This document shows, in pieces, positions 26,145 through 35,652 of a DNA stretch of 64,000 nt. Where the stretch lies: assembly GCF_019249215.1 (NCBI RefSeq), contig NZ_JAESDI010000010.1:124001-188000 (forward strand), in the 5' to 3' direction. The DNA is from Alteromonas lipotrueae. Its GTDB lineage: Bacteria > Pseudomonadota > Gammaproteobacteria > Enterobacterales > Alteromonadaceae. How positions within the stretch are numbered: position 1 is the stretch's first letter; every line of letters begins with the position of its first letter. The notes under the pieces are model-generated. The model was not told the origin of the DNA, searched no databases, and worked only from the letters and a program-made list of their open reading frames with translations. A program made the position numbers and the translations under genes.

Positions 26145-27224
26145 ATGTCTAACACCACCGCCCTACATGCAAAGCACCTAGAATCTGGTGCCAAAATGGT
26201 TGATTTCTTTGGCTGGGATATGCCAATTAACTATGGTTCACAAATAGAAGAGCATCACGCAGTTCGCCAAGATGCAGGCATGTTCGACGTGTCGCACATG
26301 ACCATTGTTGATGTAAAAGGCACACAAGCCAAAGCATACCTTCAACACCTTCTTGCCAACGACGTTGCTAAACTTCAAGTAAAAGGCAAAGCGCTATACA
26401 GCGGCATGCTGAATGAAGAAGGCGGCGTGGTAGACGATTTAATCGTGTATTACTTCGATGAAACTAACTATCGCCTAGTAGTAAATTCAGCCACACGCGA
26501 AAAAGACATGAACTGGCTTAATAGCAACGCTGAAGGTTTCGACGTATCTATTACCGAACGCCCAGAATTCGCCATGATTGCCGTGCAAGGCCCTAACGCC
26601 AAAGAAAAAGCCGCAACGCTTTTCAGCGCCGCGCAAAAAGAAGCGGTTGCAGGCATGAAGCCATTTTTCGGCGTACAAGCTGAAGATTTATTTATTGCTA
26701 CCACTGGGTACACCGGTGAAGCAGGCTACGAAATTATGGTACCAACCGCGCAAGCCGCAGGCTTCTGGCAAGACTTGCTAGATGCAGGCGTGAAACCTTG
26801 TGGTTTAGGTGCACGTGACACACTTCGTTTAGAAGCAGGCATGAACTTGTACGGCCAAGATATGGATGAAACCGTATCGCCATTAGCCGCTAACATGGGC
26901 TGGACCATTACGTGGGAACCAAGCGATCGTAACTTTGTTGGCCGCAGCGCACTAGAAGCACAGCGTGAAGTCGGTACCGACAAGTTAGTAGGCTTAGTGA
27001 TGACAGATAAAGGCGTGTTGCGCCACGGTCAAAAAATTAAAACCGAAAGCGGCGAAGGCATTATTACCTCGGGTACATTTTCACCGACATTAGGCCACTC
27101 TGTTGCATTAGCACGAGTACCTTCAGATGTTGGCGAAACTGTTGAGGTGGAAATGCGCAAAAAGTGGGTTACAGTAAAAGTGGTTAAGCCCTCCTTTGTT
27201 CGCAACGGAAAAAGTGTTTTATAA
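26145..27224 (+). CDS. gcvT: Glycine cleavage system T protein (aminomethyltransferase)
   Basis: 359 residues from the ATG at 26145; the longer frame upstream (26061) lacks family residues. [37 protein letters not shown] and MFDVSHM are the folate-binding N-terminal motifs; [15 protein letters not shown] and [14 protein letters not shown] with the catalytic Asp region follow. It releases ammonia from the aminomethyl-lipoyl H protein and makes 5,10-methylene-THF. The gene leads gcvT-gcvH-gcvP. No glycine riboswitch pattern is visible in the 150 bp leader. Confidence 0.95.
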   Translation: MSNTTALHAKHLESGAKMVDFFGWDMPINYGSQIEEHHAVRQDAGMFDVSHMTIVDVKGTQAKAYLQHLLANDVAKLQVKGKALYSGMLNEEGGVVDDLIVYYFDETNYRLVVNSATREKDMNWLNSNAEGFDVSITERPEFAMIAVQGPNAKEKAATLFSAAQKEAVAGMKPFFGVQAEDLFIATTGYTGEAGYEIMVPTAQAAGFWQDLLDAGVKPCGLGARDTLRLEAGMNLYGQDMDETVSPLAANMGWTITWEPSDRNFVGRSALEAQREVGTDKLVGLVMTDKGVLRHGQKIKTESGEGIITSGTFSPTLGHSVALARVPSDVGETVEVEMRKKWVTVKVVKPSFVRNGKSVL

Positions 27225-27250
27225 GTTAACAGAGAATAACAGGAACGATT

Positions 27251-27640
27251 ATGAGCAACATTCCAACAGATTTACGTTACGCATCTACCCACGAATGGGT
27301 TCGCCCAGAAGGTGACGGGGTATTCACTGTAGGTATTTCTGAGCACGCTCAAGGCTTGCTTGGCGATATGGTATTTGTAGAACTGCCAGACGTTGGCGAC
27401 ACCGTAAGTACTGGCGACGATATCGCTGTTGCTGAATCGGTAAAAGCGGCTTCAGACGTTTACGCGCCTATTAGCGGCGAAGTAGTTGGCGTTAATGAAG
27501 ACCTAGAAGATTCACCAGAGCTTGTAAACTCAGACCCTTACGGCGATGGCTGGTTATTCAAAATTAAAGCAGATGATGCCGAAGAAGTTGAAGGCTTGTT
27601 AGACGCTGACGGTTACGAAAACAGCATTGACGAAGAGTAA
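27251..27640 (+). CDS. gcvH: Glycine cleavage system H protein
   Basis: 129 residues. The lipoylation site is Lys65 in [11 protein letters not shown]. The surrounding barrel-sandwich hybrid ([49 protein letters not shown]) is complete. It shuttles the aminomethyl group between P, T and L proteins. It follows gcvT by 26 bp. Confidence 0.97.
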   Translation: MSNIPTDLRYASTHEWVRPEGDGVFTVGISEHAQGLLGDMVFVELPDVGDTVSTGDDIAVAESVKAASDVYAPISGEVVGVNEDLEDSPELVNSDPYGDGWLFKIKADDAEEVEGLLDADGYENSIDEE

Positions 27641-27685
27641 TTCATTCGTTGCTTCTAAACCGGAGCGTAGTAACCAGTAATAATT

Positions 27686-27716
27686 AAAAAGGGGCTTCTA
27701 ATTGGCCCCTTTTTAT
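27686..27716. terminator. Terminator-like hairpin between gcvH and gcvP
   Basis: AAAAAGGGGC (27686-27695) and GCCCCTTTTT (27705-27714) form a perfect hairpin with flanking A and T runs, a classical bidirectional terminator. It would end gcvTH transcripts, so gcvP may depend on read-through or its own promoter. Confidence 0.8.
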
Positions 27717-27783
27717 CTTTACGTTTTTATTTGTGTTTTATCCTGCCTTTCGGGGCAATACATTGCGAGTGCTTAACAACGTT

Positions 27784-30681
27784 ATGTCGAATACTTCCCC
27801 TACATTAGCTCAACTAGAGCAAAAAGACGCATTCATTCGCCGCCACGTAGGCCCAGGCGAAGAAGAAATTCAACAAATGCTGTCGGCCATTGACGCAACA
27901 TCGTTAGACGATTTAATTGCGCAAACCGTACCGGCTGGCATAGCGCTACCCGAGCCGCTAAAAGTAGGCGAAGGGGCAACCGAAGTAGATGCACTAGCCG
28001 CATTAAAATCAGTTGCTGGCAAAAACGTAGTGAACCGATCTTTCATTGGTATGGGCTATTACGACACCCACGTGCCTAACGTTATTTTGCGCAATGTATT
28101 GGAAAACCCAGGTTGGTACACCGCCTACACCCCGTATCAGCCAGAAATTGCCCAAGGCCGTTTAGAAGCTATTCTTAACTTCCAACAGTTAACCATTGAT
28201 TTAACCGGTTTAGAGCTAGCGTCTGCTTCATTACTTGATGAAGGCACCGCCGCCGCTGAAGCCATGACATTGGCAAAGCGTGTATCAAAAAACAAAAAAG
28301 CCAGCAGTTACTTTATTGCTGACGACGTACACCCACAAACTCACGACGTAGTAGCCACACGCGCTGAAATGTTTGGTTTTGGTATTATTACCGGCCCAGC
28401 TAGCGAAGCTGCCGATCACGATGTATTTGGTGCATTACTGCAATACCCAAGCACTACCGGTGAAGTCACCGATATTTCAGACATTATTGCCGCGGTTCAA
28501 GCGAAAAAAGGAATAGTGGCAGTAGCCGCCGACCTAATGAGCTTGGTGTTATTAAAATCGCCCGGTGAACTAGGCGCAGACGTTGCCCTAGGTAGCGCAC
28601 AACGCTTTGGTGTACCAATGGGTTACGGCGGCCCACATGCTGCCTTCTTCGCAACACGCGACAGCTACAAGCGTTCATTGCCTGGCCGTATTATTGGCGT
28701 AAGTAAAGACACCCGCGGCCGCCCAGCACTACGTATGGCATTGCAAACTCGCGAGCAACATATTCGCCGCGAAAAAGCCAACTCGAACATTTGTACCGCG
28801 CAAGTATTACTAGCTAACATGGCCAGCTTTTACGCCGTATACCACGGCCCTAAAGGCTTAAAAGCCATTGCTCAGCGCATACACCGCTTAACCAATATTT
28901 TAGCGGCAGGGCTTACAAACAAGGGTGTAGCCCTTAAGCACAGCACCTACTTCGATACCCTAACCGTATTGGTAGATAACAAAGACGCAGTACTAAACAA
29001 AGGCTACGAACACGGCCTAAACCTACGTGCCGATTTAGAAGGCGCAGTTGGGGTTTCACTTGATGAAACCACTACCCGTGAAGACATTGCTACCTTGTTT
29101 AACGTTATTCTAGGCAGCGACCACGGCTTAAGCGTAGAAGCACTAGATGCCGATGTAACTACGCAGCCTGCTAGCGCCATTCCAGAAAACCTACTACGCA
29201 CCAGCGATATTCTTACTCACGAAGTGTTTAACCAGTACCATTCAGAAACTGAAATGCTGCGTTATATTAAAAGCCTAGAGAATAAAGATTTAGCGTTGAA
29301 CCACTCAATGATTTCATTGGGTTCATGCACCATGAAATTAAACGCTACTGCGGAAATGATCCCCGTAACCTGGGCTGAATTCGGCCAAATTCACCCGTTT
29401 GCACCACTAAACCAAGCAGAAGGCTATCAAGAAATGATTGCCGAGCTAGCCGAGTGGTTAATTAACGTAACCGGGTACGACAACCTTTCTATGCAACCTA
29501 ACTCAGGCGCACAGGGTGAATACGCAGGCTTGTTGGCCATTCAGCGTTACCACGAAAGCCGCGGTGAAGGGCACAGAAACGTATGCTTAATTCCAAGTTC
29601 AGCACACGGCACTAACCCAGCTTCGGCACAAATGGTTAGCCTAAACGTAGTGGTAGTGAAGTGTGACAACAACGGTAACGTAGATTTAGACGACCTTCGC
29701 AAGAAAGCCGAAGAAGTGGGCGATAACTTATCGTGCGCTATGATCACTTACCCATCTACCCACGGTGTGTACGAAGAAACTATTCGTGAAATGTGTGAAA
29801 TTGTGCACCAGTACGGCGGCCAAGTGTATATGGATGGCGCGAACATGAACGCGCAGGTGGGCATTACGTCACCTGGTTATATAGGCTCAGACGTATCGCA
29901 CTTAAACCTACACAAAACCTTCTGTATTCCACACGGGGGCGGCGGCCCAGGTATGGGGCCAATTGGTGTTAAGTCGCACCTTGCGCCTTTCTTACCAAAC
30001 CACACGGTAGTGAATATTGAAACAGCAGGTAAAGACTGCGGTGCGGTTTCAGCGGCACCATGGGGCAGTGCGTCTATTCTGCCAATAAGCTACATGTACA
30101 TTAAAATGATGGGCTCGGCTGGCCTACGTAAGGCAACCGAAGTAGCTATACTTAACGCCAACTACGTAGCCAAGGCGTTAGAAGGGCACTACAACGTATT
30201 GTACAAAGGCCGAAACGGCCGTGTAGCCCACGAATGTATTATTGACCTGCGCCCATTAAAAGAAGCCAGCGGGGTAACCGAAGTAGATATAGCAAAACGC
30301 TTAAACGACTACGGTTTCCACGCGCCAACTATGAGCTTCCCAGTAGCCGGCACGCTAATGATTGAGCCGACTGAATCGGAAGCAAAATACGAGCTAGACC
30401 GCTTCGTAAATGCCATGATAAGCATTCGCCAAGAAGTAGCGAAAGTAGAAAGCGGCGAGTGGGATGCCACTGACAACCCGTTACACAATGCACCACATAC
30501 GCTAGCCGATATTTGTGACAGCGACTGGAACCGCAGCTACGACCGCAACCTAGCGGCGTACCCAGTACCAGAAGTACACAGAAATAAATTCTGGCCGTCG
30601 GTTAACCGCATTGATGATGTGTTTGGTGACCGTAATTTGATTTGTTCTTGCCCTAGTATAGAGAGTTATATTGAGGGGTAG
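27784..30681 (+). CDS. gcvP: Glycine dehydrogenase (decarboxylating), P protein
   Basis: 965 residues from the ATG at 27784; the longer frame starts before a plausible ribosome site. It is the fused form with N- and C-terminal halves each of aminotransferase fold. [12 protein letters not shown] near the start and the [18 protein letters not shown] block are typical. The PLP lysine is about residue 711 in LHKTF, followed by the glycine-rich loop [14 protein letters not shown]. It decarboxylates glycine and loads the aminomethyl group onto GcvH. Confidence 0.97.
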   Translation: MSNTSPTLAQLEQKDAFIRRHVGPGEEEIQQMLSAIDATSLDDLIAQTVPAGIALPEPLKVGEGATEVDALAALKSVAGKNVVNRSFIGMGYYDTHVPNVILRNVLENPGWYTAYTPYQPEIAQGRLEAILNFQQLTIDLTGLELASASLLDEGTAAAEAMTLAKRVSKNKKASSYFIADDVHPQTHDVVATRAEMFGFGIITGPASEAADHDVFGALLQYPSTTGEVTDISDIIAAVQAKKGIVAVAADLMSLVLLKSPGELGADVALGSAQRFGVPMGYGGPHAAFFATRDSYKRSLPGRIIGVSKDTRGRPALRMALQTREQHIRREKANSNICTAQVLLANMASFYAVYHGPKGLKAIAQRIHRLTNILAAGLTNKGVALKHSTYFDTLTVLVDNKDAVLNKGYEHGLNLRADLEGAVGVSLDETTTREDIATLFNVILGSDHGLSVEALDADVTTQPASAIPENLLRTSDILTHEVFNQYHSETEMLRYIKSLENKDLALNHSMISLGSCTMKLNATAEMIPVTWAEFGQIHPFAPLNQAEGYQEMIAELAEWLINVTGYDNLSMQPNSGAQGEYAGLLAIQRYHESRGEGHRNVCLIPSSAHGTNPASAQMVSLNVVVVKCDNNGNVDLDDLRKKAEEVGDNLSCAMITYPSTHGVYEETIREMCEIVHQYGGQVYMDGANMNAQVGITSPGYIGSDVSHLNLHKTFCIPHGGGGPGMGPIGVKSHLAPFLPNHTVVNIETAGKDCGAVSAAPWGSASILPISYMYIKMMGSAGLRKATEVAILNANYVAKALEGHYNVLYKGRNGRVAHECIIDLRPLKEASGVTEVDIAKRLNDYGFHAPTMSFPVAGTLMIEPTESEAKYELDRFVNAMISIRQEVAKVESGEWDATDNPLHNAPHTLADICDSDWNRSYDRNLAAYPVPEVHRNKFWPSVNRIDDVFGDRNLICSCPSIESYIEG

Positions 30682-30738
30682 GGGAGTAGGTTGTTTTTGA
30701 GCTAGCAGCGTTGCTGCTAGTGCTGAGTTATTTGAAAG

Positions 30739-30762
30739 GCGAGCCATTTGGCTCGCTTTTTT
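30739..30762 (+). terminator. Terminator after gcvP
   Basis: GCGAGCC, a 4-nt loop, GGCTCGC and TTTTTT. A further short hairpin (CTAGCAGC-GTT-GCTGCTAG, near 30701-30719) lies just upstream. Confidence 0.88.
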
Positions 30763-30915
30763 GTTCCAGTTTATGCCTTGCTAGTATTTAGTCGACTGCT
30801 GTGTACGTGAAGCGGACACTGGGGAACAACGGAGTTTGTAAGCAAAAATAGCATTATTGTTTAATCATAAACTTTGGATTACACTTGTAATCAGCTTCAC
30901 CATCAGAGTTCATGG

Positions 30916-31617
30916 ATGAAAATCTTAAACCATACTTTAGTTTTCTTAGTGCTTTTATTATCGGGGTGTGCGAGCAAAACTACCGTTCATGTTTATGCAA
31001 AATACCTAGATAGCACTCAAAGAGACGAAATTAGCAACGCTTTTGATTCGTCTCAAAAATTTCGCGTTCAATTGAATGAATTCGACTTTCCCGCGAGTGT
31101 TACCGAAAATACTCTTCTCTACTCATTAATTTTACTTGAACCTGAAGCTATTGATATAGCCTCTTACATATCAGCTACTGCCAGTTTCACAATACAGCGA
31201 ATTGAAGGTTTGAGTAAAGGAAATCATTGGTATACAAAAAGTTCAATGGCTCTATTTCTATTGCCCAAAAACAAAGACAATAAACGAATGTTTTTCCGAC
31301 AAGATTTAGTGAACGAATACGAGGCTAAAGACTGTAGTGAAGCTACTTCTTTATATCTTCATAAGGATGGCTCTTTCACTCTTGAAATGGCTACAAAAAG
31401 CACGGGCACTGATATGGTTATTGGTGTGTGGAAATATAGACAGTACCCTTTTTTAGAATTGAAAAAGAAAGGAGCTACTTATGCAGACTATTATTTTGAA
31501 ATAAAGCGGTTTAGGGACGCTGACAAGGTAAGTGAAATAGATTTTGTGGAGCTGGTGTCTTTAAATGCGGGGAGCTTGCCCGAGAACTGCTCCTTTTTAA
31601 TTGGAACAAGAATTTGA
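30916..31617 (+). CDS. Lipoprotein of unknown function
   Basis: 233 residues from the ATG at 30916, which opens a good lipoprotein signal: MKILNHTLVFLVLLLSGCAS, with lipobox LSGC at the cysteine. The mature part starts with a TTVHVYAKYLD strand and looks like a soluble alpha/beta protein; FDFPASVTENTLLYSLILLEPEAI might be a helper or LysM-like partner of cell-envelope proteins, but I do not recognise the family. It is a single gene between the gcvP terminator and the convergent molybdoenzyme pair, and its codons look more AT-rich than those of gcvP, which could mean recent acquisition. Confidence 0.6.
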   Translation: MKILNHTLVFLVLLLSGCASKTTVHVYAKYLDSTQRDEISNAFDSSQKFRVQLNEFDFPASVTENTLLYSLILLEPEAIDIASYISATASFTIQRIEGLSKGNHWYTKSSMALFLLPKNKDNKRMFFRQDLVNEYEAKDCSEATSLYLHKDGSFTLEMATKSTGTDMVIGVWKYRQYPFLELKKKGATYADYYFEIKRFRDADKVSEIDFVELVSLNAGSLPENCSFLIGTRI

Positions 31618-31852
31618 CTGCTGACTGTTATCAAATTCTGCTGTTTGTCTTTTGATGCCCGTCAAGGCTCGCTGTTGGACAGCTGTGTACGTAGAGCAGC
31701 CCTCCAATTAAAAGCAGGTGAAATTCCTGCAATTCGCTTTAAGCAGTCTACAAGACTACCGACCCTATAGGTGAAATACTCAGATTAGATCTGAGCTTAT
31801 ACAAATTAAGGTGTTCTTCTCAGCCCAACCCGTTTTCCCAAAAATTAGCCTC
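31618..31852. other. Intergenic region with small hairpins
   Basis: No gene is seen. Two inverted repeats stand out: GCAGG-TGAAATT-CCTGC (near 31721-31736) and CTCAGAT-TAG-ATCTGAG (near 31780-31796). The second lies about 60 bp beyond the convergent minus-strand gene and could help termination. The GGTGAAATTCC phrase recalls structured RNAs, but nothing recognisable surrounds it. Confidence 0.35.
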
Positions 31853-32326
31853 TTATGTCGTCTGCTGAATCAAAGCTGCAGCATGTTTAATGGCTTTTCG
31901 AATCCTATGATAGGTACCACAGCGACAGATATTGTCGCTCATAGCTTCATCAATGTCATCCTCGTTGGGATTGGGATTAGACTCCAAGAGTTTGACGGCG
32001 GTTAAAATTTGTCCCGCCTGACAAAACCCACACTGAGCGACATCTTCGTTTATCCATGCTTCTTGCACCGGATGCAGAATGTCATCGACCGCAAGCCCTT
32101 CAATAGTGGTTAGCGATGCACCCTCCACTTCTTCCATCGGAACAATGCATGGGCGGACTAGCTCACCGTCTTTAAAGATAGTGCAAGCGCCACACACGCC
32201 AACACCGCAACCATATTTTGGGCCAGTAATACCAAGCCGATCACGCAAGAGATACAGGAGCTCATCGTCGTTTTCAGCGTCGATAGAAACCGGGTTATTG
32301 TTAACATTAAATGTAATTTGTGGCAT
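31853..32326 (-). CDS. Two-iron-sulfur small subunit of a molybdenum hydroxylase (IorA type)
   Basis: 157 residues. Two [2Fe-2S] clusters are encoded: CGVGVCGACTIF plus the Cys of RPCIVP form the plant-ferredoxin type site, and CGFCQAGQ with CRCGTYHRI form the C-terminal helical site. This two-domain layout is that of the xanthine oxidase family small subunits such as IorA (isoquinoline 1-oxidoreductase) and CoxS. It passes electrons from the molybdopterin subunit encoded immediately upstream (gap of three bases). The acceptor is not encoded nearby. Confidence 0.9.
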   Translation of the reverse strand: MPQITFNVNNNPVSIDAENDDELLYLLRDRLGITGPKYGCGVGVCGACTIFKDGELVRPCIVPMEEVEGASLTTIEGLAVDDILHPVQEAWINEDVAQCGFCQAGQILTAVKLLESNPNPNEDDIDEAMSDNICRCGTYHRIRKAIKHAAALIQQTT

Positions 32327-32329
32327 GAA

Positions 32330-34654
32330 TTAACCCTCTGGATAGAAGTCACGAAGTGGAAAACGACGTGGTGCAATACCCGTCGCCCTGGCAAATGCGT
32401 TGGCTATCGCCGCTGCCGCCGCAGGCACTACCAACTCGCCTGCACCTCCCGGTGTTTCTCCGTTAGGCGGCATAAAATGCACTTCAATATCCGGTGGCGT
32501 GTTGCGCATTCGAGCAATTTCAAAATCGCCGTAACTGCTCTCGCGTATTGCGCCATTGTCGAGGTGTAAACTGGTGCGAATCATGTAGGTAATGGCATCG
32601 GTTGCCGCACCGATAACTTGCGCCTCAAGGCCGGTGGGATTCAATACTCGGTTCACATCCAGCGCGACAACAATCTTGGTGACTTTACTTTCTTTCTCCG
32701 GATCTTTGAACGTTTGTAATTCAACAAGCACGGCAGCTCGAGACTTATACTCTTTATGCAACCCGAGGCCCTGGGCACGTCCTTTTTCCATACTCCTTCC
32801 CCAATTGCCCTCTTGAGAAACTTTCCGCAGAACAGCTTTGGAGCGATCATCATCCAGCATTTGTAACCTGAACTGGTATTCATCCTTGTTCATTGCGCGT
32901 GCCAATTCGTCAACAACTATCTCGTTTGCGACGGCAGCTGTGCCGGAGTAGATGCCGCGCCAAGAGGAGGTTGGCACAACGAATTTTTTTTCGTTTAGCA
33001 GCAAGGAAGTTACACCAAACTTATATTGCACTAGTTGCGTTGAGTGCCAGATTGTCTGGCTGAAAGCAGCGGGCGCTAATTCTCCTCCCAATGCAGTAAT
33101 ACCGTCGCCAAAGCCATGTTCGAGATCCAATTCAGCGGTCGCAGCGCGATGGTCAAACGACAACACTTTTTTGCCAATTAAAAAACCTCTAGTGTAAGTC
33201 GCTTTTACGTTATGCAAGCTGAGCGGTCGTGCGCGGCCAAACTTTGTGTCGTCCTGTCGAGTAAACATAAGTTTGATGGGTCGGTTTACAATTTGTGAAA
33301 TACGAGCGCCTTCAACTGCTGCATCAAAAAATAAGCGACGGCCAAATGAGCCGCCGCTCTGAATTACATTCAACTCGACGTCAGTGGGTAAGACTCCAAG
33401 GTCACGCGCAATTTTGGCTTGTGCTGCAAGTGGCGTCTTGGCACCAGTCCATACCCTGACCTTTGAGCCGGTTGCATCGGCAACTGCTGTCATGGTTTCC
33501 ATGGGGGCATGTGCCAAATAAGGAAAGATGAACTCGCCGCCAACCGAATCGGTAGCCAGAGGAATATTAGGTAAGGTTGGCAGGTTTATCGCACGTAACT
33601 GCTCAATGACCTCGGCGTCAGATAGATTTTCGGCAGCACCCACACTCCATGAAATATTAAGTGCATCACGCGCACGAAATGCTTCGCCAAAGGAACGCGC
33701 AACAACGGCCACGCCAGAGGAATTTGCATCAACATCCAGCGGAACTTCTTTGATGGCAAGGACGCCGGGCAGGCCTATTGCCTCAGAATCGTCAAACGTG
33801 ATCACGCGACCACCTAAGCTGGGTGGCCTAGCGACCAAAGTGGGCATCGCATCTGGTACTACGTCGAGATCCATCGCGAAATCTAGTTTGCCGGTGACGA
33901 TATCGCGCGCGTCAACCCGCTTTTGCTGCGTACCGATAATTTTGTATTGTGACGGATCTTTAGGCTGTGCCAGTCGAGCGGCATCGTTGCGTCCTTCAAC
34001 ACCTGCGGTGAGCTCAGAGTAAGCAATGCGGCTGCCATCGTTATCAATCGCAAAGCCATTTTCTGTGCTAATTTCGTTCACAGAAAGCCCGAAATGCACT
34101 GCGGCTGATAATTTTATCTTAAGTAACAGAGCTGCCGCGACCTTGCGCAGCGGATCCCAAAGAGAGGTTATGGCGTGAGAGCCTCCTGTAATTTGACCAG
34201 TCGCTCGTCTGATTTCTGCCGGAGATAAAGTCGCATCAATGGAGGACATTTCAACGTCCAGCTCTTCGGCAAGAATCATCATTGCAGCGGTTAATATACC
34301 TTGCCCCACTTCCATTCGTGGAAGCTCAAAACGGACACGGTTATCACTCGTTATCTTAATTAAATAATCGTAGTAGAAAGGGTCACCGGAGATGAGCAGC
34401 AGGTCTGTTAAATCCAGTTCATCTGCAAGCTCCGGTATTCCTAACAACTGGGCGTTGGCATCCTGAGGACGTAGAGCACCGCCGGTTATATGTAACGCAA
34501 CGGCAAAACTCGAACCCTTGAGCATGTAACCAATAAACTTTCTTCGTCCGGTGTTTTCTGTCTCGACAATGTGTTCGTCATCACTATCGGATTGATCATG
34601 TTTCTGTGAGGAGGTAATCGTCTCTATTTGTTCTGCATGGTTGCTTTTTGTCAT
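32330..34654 (-). CDS. Molybdopterin-binding large subunit of a molybdenum hydroxylase (IorB type), Tat-exported
   Basis: 774 residues. A twin-arginine signal lies inside: GRRKFIGYMLKGSSFAVALHI (about residues 36-56), so the enzyme is expected in the periplasm. The xanthine oxidase large-subunit fold is shown by RFELPRMEVGQGILTA, AHAPMETMTAVA, QSGGSFGRRLFFDAAVE and the C-terminal GETPGGAGELVVPAAAAAIANAF, with the active-site Glu in GGAGE. This is the IorB/isoquinoline oxidoreductase branch, which oxidises aldehydes or N-heterocycles; the true substrate is unknown. AAGGAG stands before the ATG. No XdhC-like cofactor-loading gene is adjacent. Confidence 0.9.
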   Translation of the reverse strand: MTKSNHAEQIETITSSQKHDQSDSDDEHIVETENTGRRKFIGYMLKGSSFAVALHITGGALRPQDANAQLLGIPELADELDLTDLLLISGDPFYYDYLIKITSDNRVRFELPRMEVGQGILTAAMMILAEELDVEMSSIDATLSPAEIRRATGQITGGSHAITSLWDPLRKVAAALLLKIKLSAAVHFGLSVNEISTENGFAIDNDGSRIAYSELTAGVEGRNDAARLAQPKDPSQYKIIGTQQKRVDARDIVTGKLDFAMDLDVVPDAMPTLVARPPSLGGRVITFDDSEAIGLPGVLAIKEVPLDVDANSSGVAVVARSFGEAFRARDALNISWSVGAAENLSDAEVIEQLRAINLPTLPNIPLATDSVGGEFIFPYLAHAPMETMTAVADATGSKVRVWTGAKTPLAAQAKIARDLGVLPTDVELNVIQSGGSFGRRLFFDAAVEGARISQIVNRPIKLMFTRQDDTKFGRARPLSLHNVKATYTRGFLIGKKVLSFDHRAATAELDLEHGFGDGITALGGELAPAAFSQTIWHSTQLVQYKFGVTSLLLNEKKFVVPTSSWRGIYSGTAAVANEIVVDELARAMNKDEYQFRLQMLDDDRSKAVLRKVSQEGNWGRSMEKGRAQGLGLHKEYKSRAAVLVELQTFKDPEKESKVTKIVVALDVNRVLNPTGLEAQVIGAATDAITYMIRTSLHLDNGAIRESSYGDFEIARMRNTPPDIEVHFMPPNGETPGGAGELVVPAAAAAIANAFARATGIAPRRFPLRDFYPEG

Positions 34655-34853
34655 AAATTCTCCTTTTCAGTTCAAGACCTTCGATCGTTAACTTAAGCTT
34701 AAGAAAAGTCGTTTATTTAACGCAGGCATTTGCAGCTTGCTAAATATCTGTTAACCGGATGTTATCATAAAGTATAGTTTTTTAAACATTAATGGTAAGT
34801 AATACTAAAGTTGGGGGCTCCCCTAGTGTAAGGAGCATATTTTTTGTGAGTTG

Positions 34854-35291
34854 AGCTAATAAGACAGGCATAACACGTGGCACCCAAACTGTACCGCAGT
34901 ACACTTTCTTTAATTTGGTTAGCTATTCACACTGTTAAAGGAGTAAACCAACGTTAGAAAATCCTGATGCCTAAAGCCAGAAAATCGCAAATTAGTTTAT
35001 TGGATACGCCATATTATCACTGCGTTTCTCGCTGTGTACGCCGCACATTCTTATGTGGTGAACAAGACGGCAAAAGCTTTGAGCATCGTCGCCAATGGGG
35101 GGAAGACCGAATTCATACCCTAAGCGAAGTGTTTGCTATTTATGCCCACAATCAACACCAGCAACGGGTTTAGGGGCGGCAAAGTGCTAGGCAGTTACTG
35201 GGATAGTGTTGCGCCTGAATAGATAGATTTAGTGCCACTTCACACGAGCGAAATAATAAATACCGTTGAGTAAAAATTAGACTTACGCACA
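34854..35291 (+). mobile_element. RAYT-derived repeat, copy 1 (deletion derivative)
   Basis: About 438 bp beginning AGCTAATAAGACAGGCATAA and ending TTAGACTTACGCACA. It contains an upstream region, then the N-terminal part of a Y1/RAYT transposase gene (start at 34967) fused to a short tail; the catalytic middle with the HUH motif is absent. Copies 2 and 3 share the start and the sequence; copy 2 shares the same internal deletion and the same end. The common deletion shows that a shortened, non-autonomous unit spread rather than that full genes decayed independently. Confidence 0.75.
34967..35173 (+). pseudogene. REP-associated tyrosine transposase, N-terminal remnant
   Basis: The 68-residue frame starts MPKARKSQISLLDTPYYHCVSR, the typical beginning of Alteromonadales RAYT (Y1_Tnp) proteins of about 300 residues, continues CVRRTFLCGE... 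and RQWGEDRI, then breaks at SEVFAIYAHNQHQQRV. The HUH histidines and catalytic tyrosine are missing, so it is inactive. It lies inside repeat copy 1. Confidence 0.75.
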
Positions 35292-35652
35292 TATCTACTT
35301 TTAAAGACAATCTCCAAAACAGGTAAATTTATCTGCATCAATAGCCTAGTGCTGAATCGTCGAGCTTGTCATTTTTGCATTTCTACTATTTCTAAAGATG
35401 ATTGCCTTGCTTAATAGTTTAATATTCTTTTTTCGGGTGAGCGGGAGTTGAGGGACAAGTGGCTTAATATCTCGTTACCAATACTCGCAGGCGAACGCCC
35501 GCGAGATTATTTCTCAACGGACGAGCGAAGAACTCGTCTAAAAGAAGTTCTAGGGGGAATGAAGTTCGGATAGATTTCATAATTAGAAATCATTGCACCT
35601 GCATAAAAAGTCTATTAGCAGGTGCGTTAGTTCCTAAGTTTTCAGGTAAAGT
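35292..35652. other. Intergenic region with hairpins at the 3' side of the four-gene operon
   Basis: No gene is seen. CTCGC-a-GGC...GCC-c-GCGAG (35484-35505) and GACGAG...CTCGTC (35520-35538) make two hairpins in a row; a third, GCACCTGC (35595-35602) with GCAGGTGC (35618-35625), lies 28 bp after the minus-strand stop of the 35653 gene and is probably its terminator, although the T-run is poor. The first two could be REP-like palindromes or part of a small structured RNA. Confidence 0.45.

Noticed and set aside
31690-31790. Cobalamin riboswitch or group II intron fragment (GGTGAAATTCC)
   Set aside because: No B12 box, and no intron domain V or reverse transcriptase nearby; the similarity is too short.
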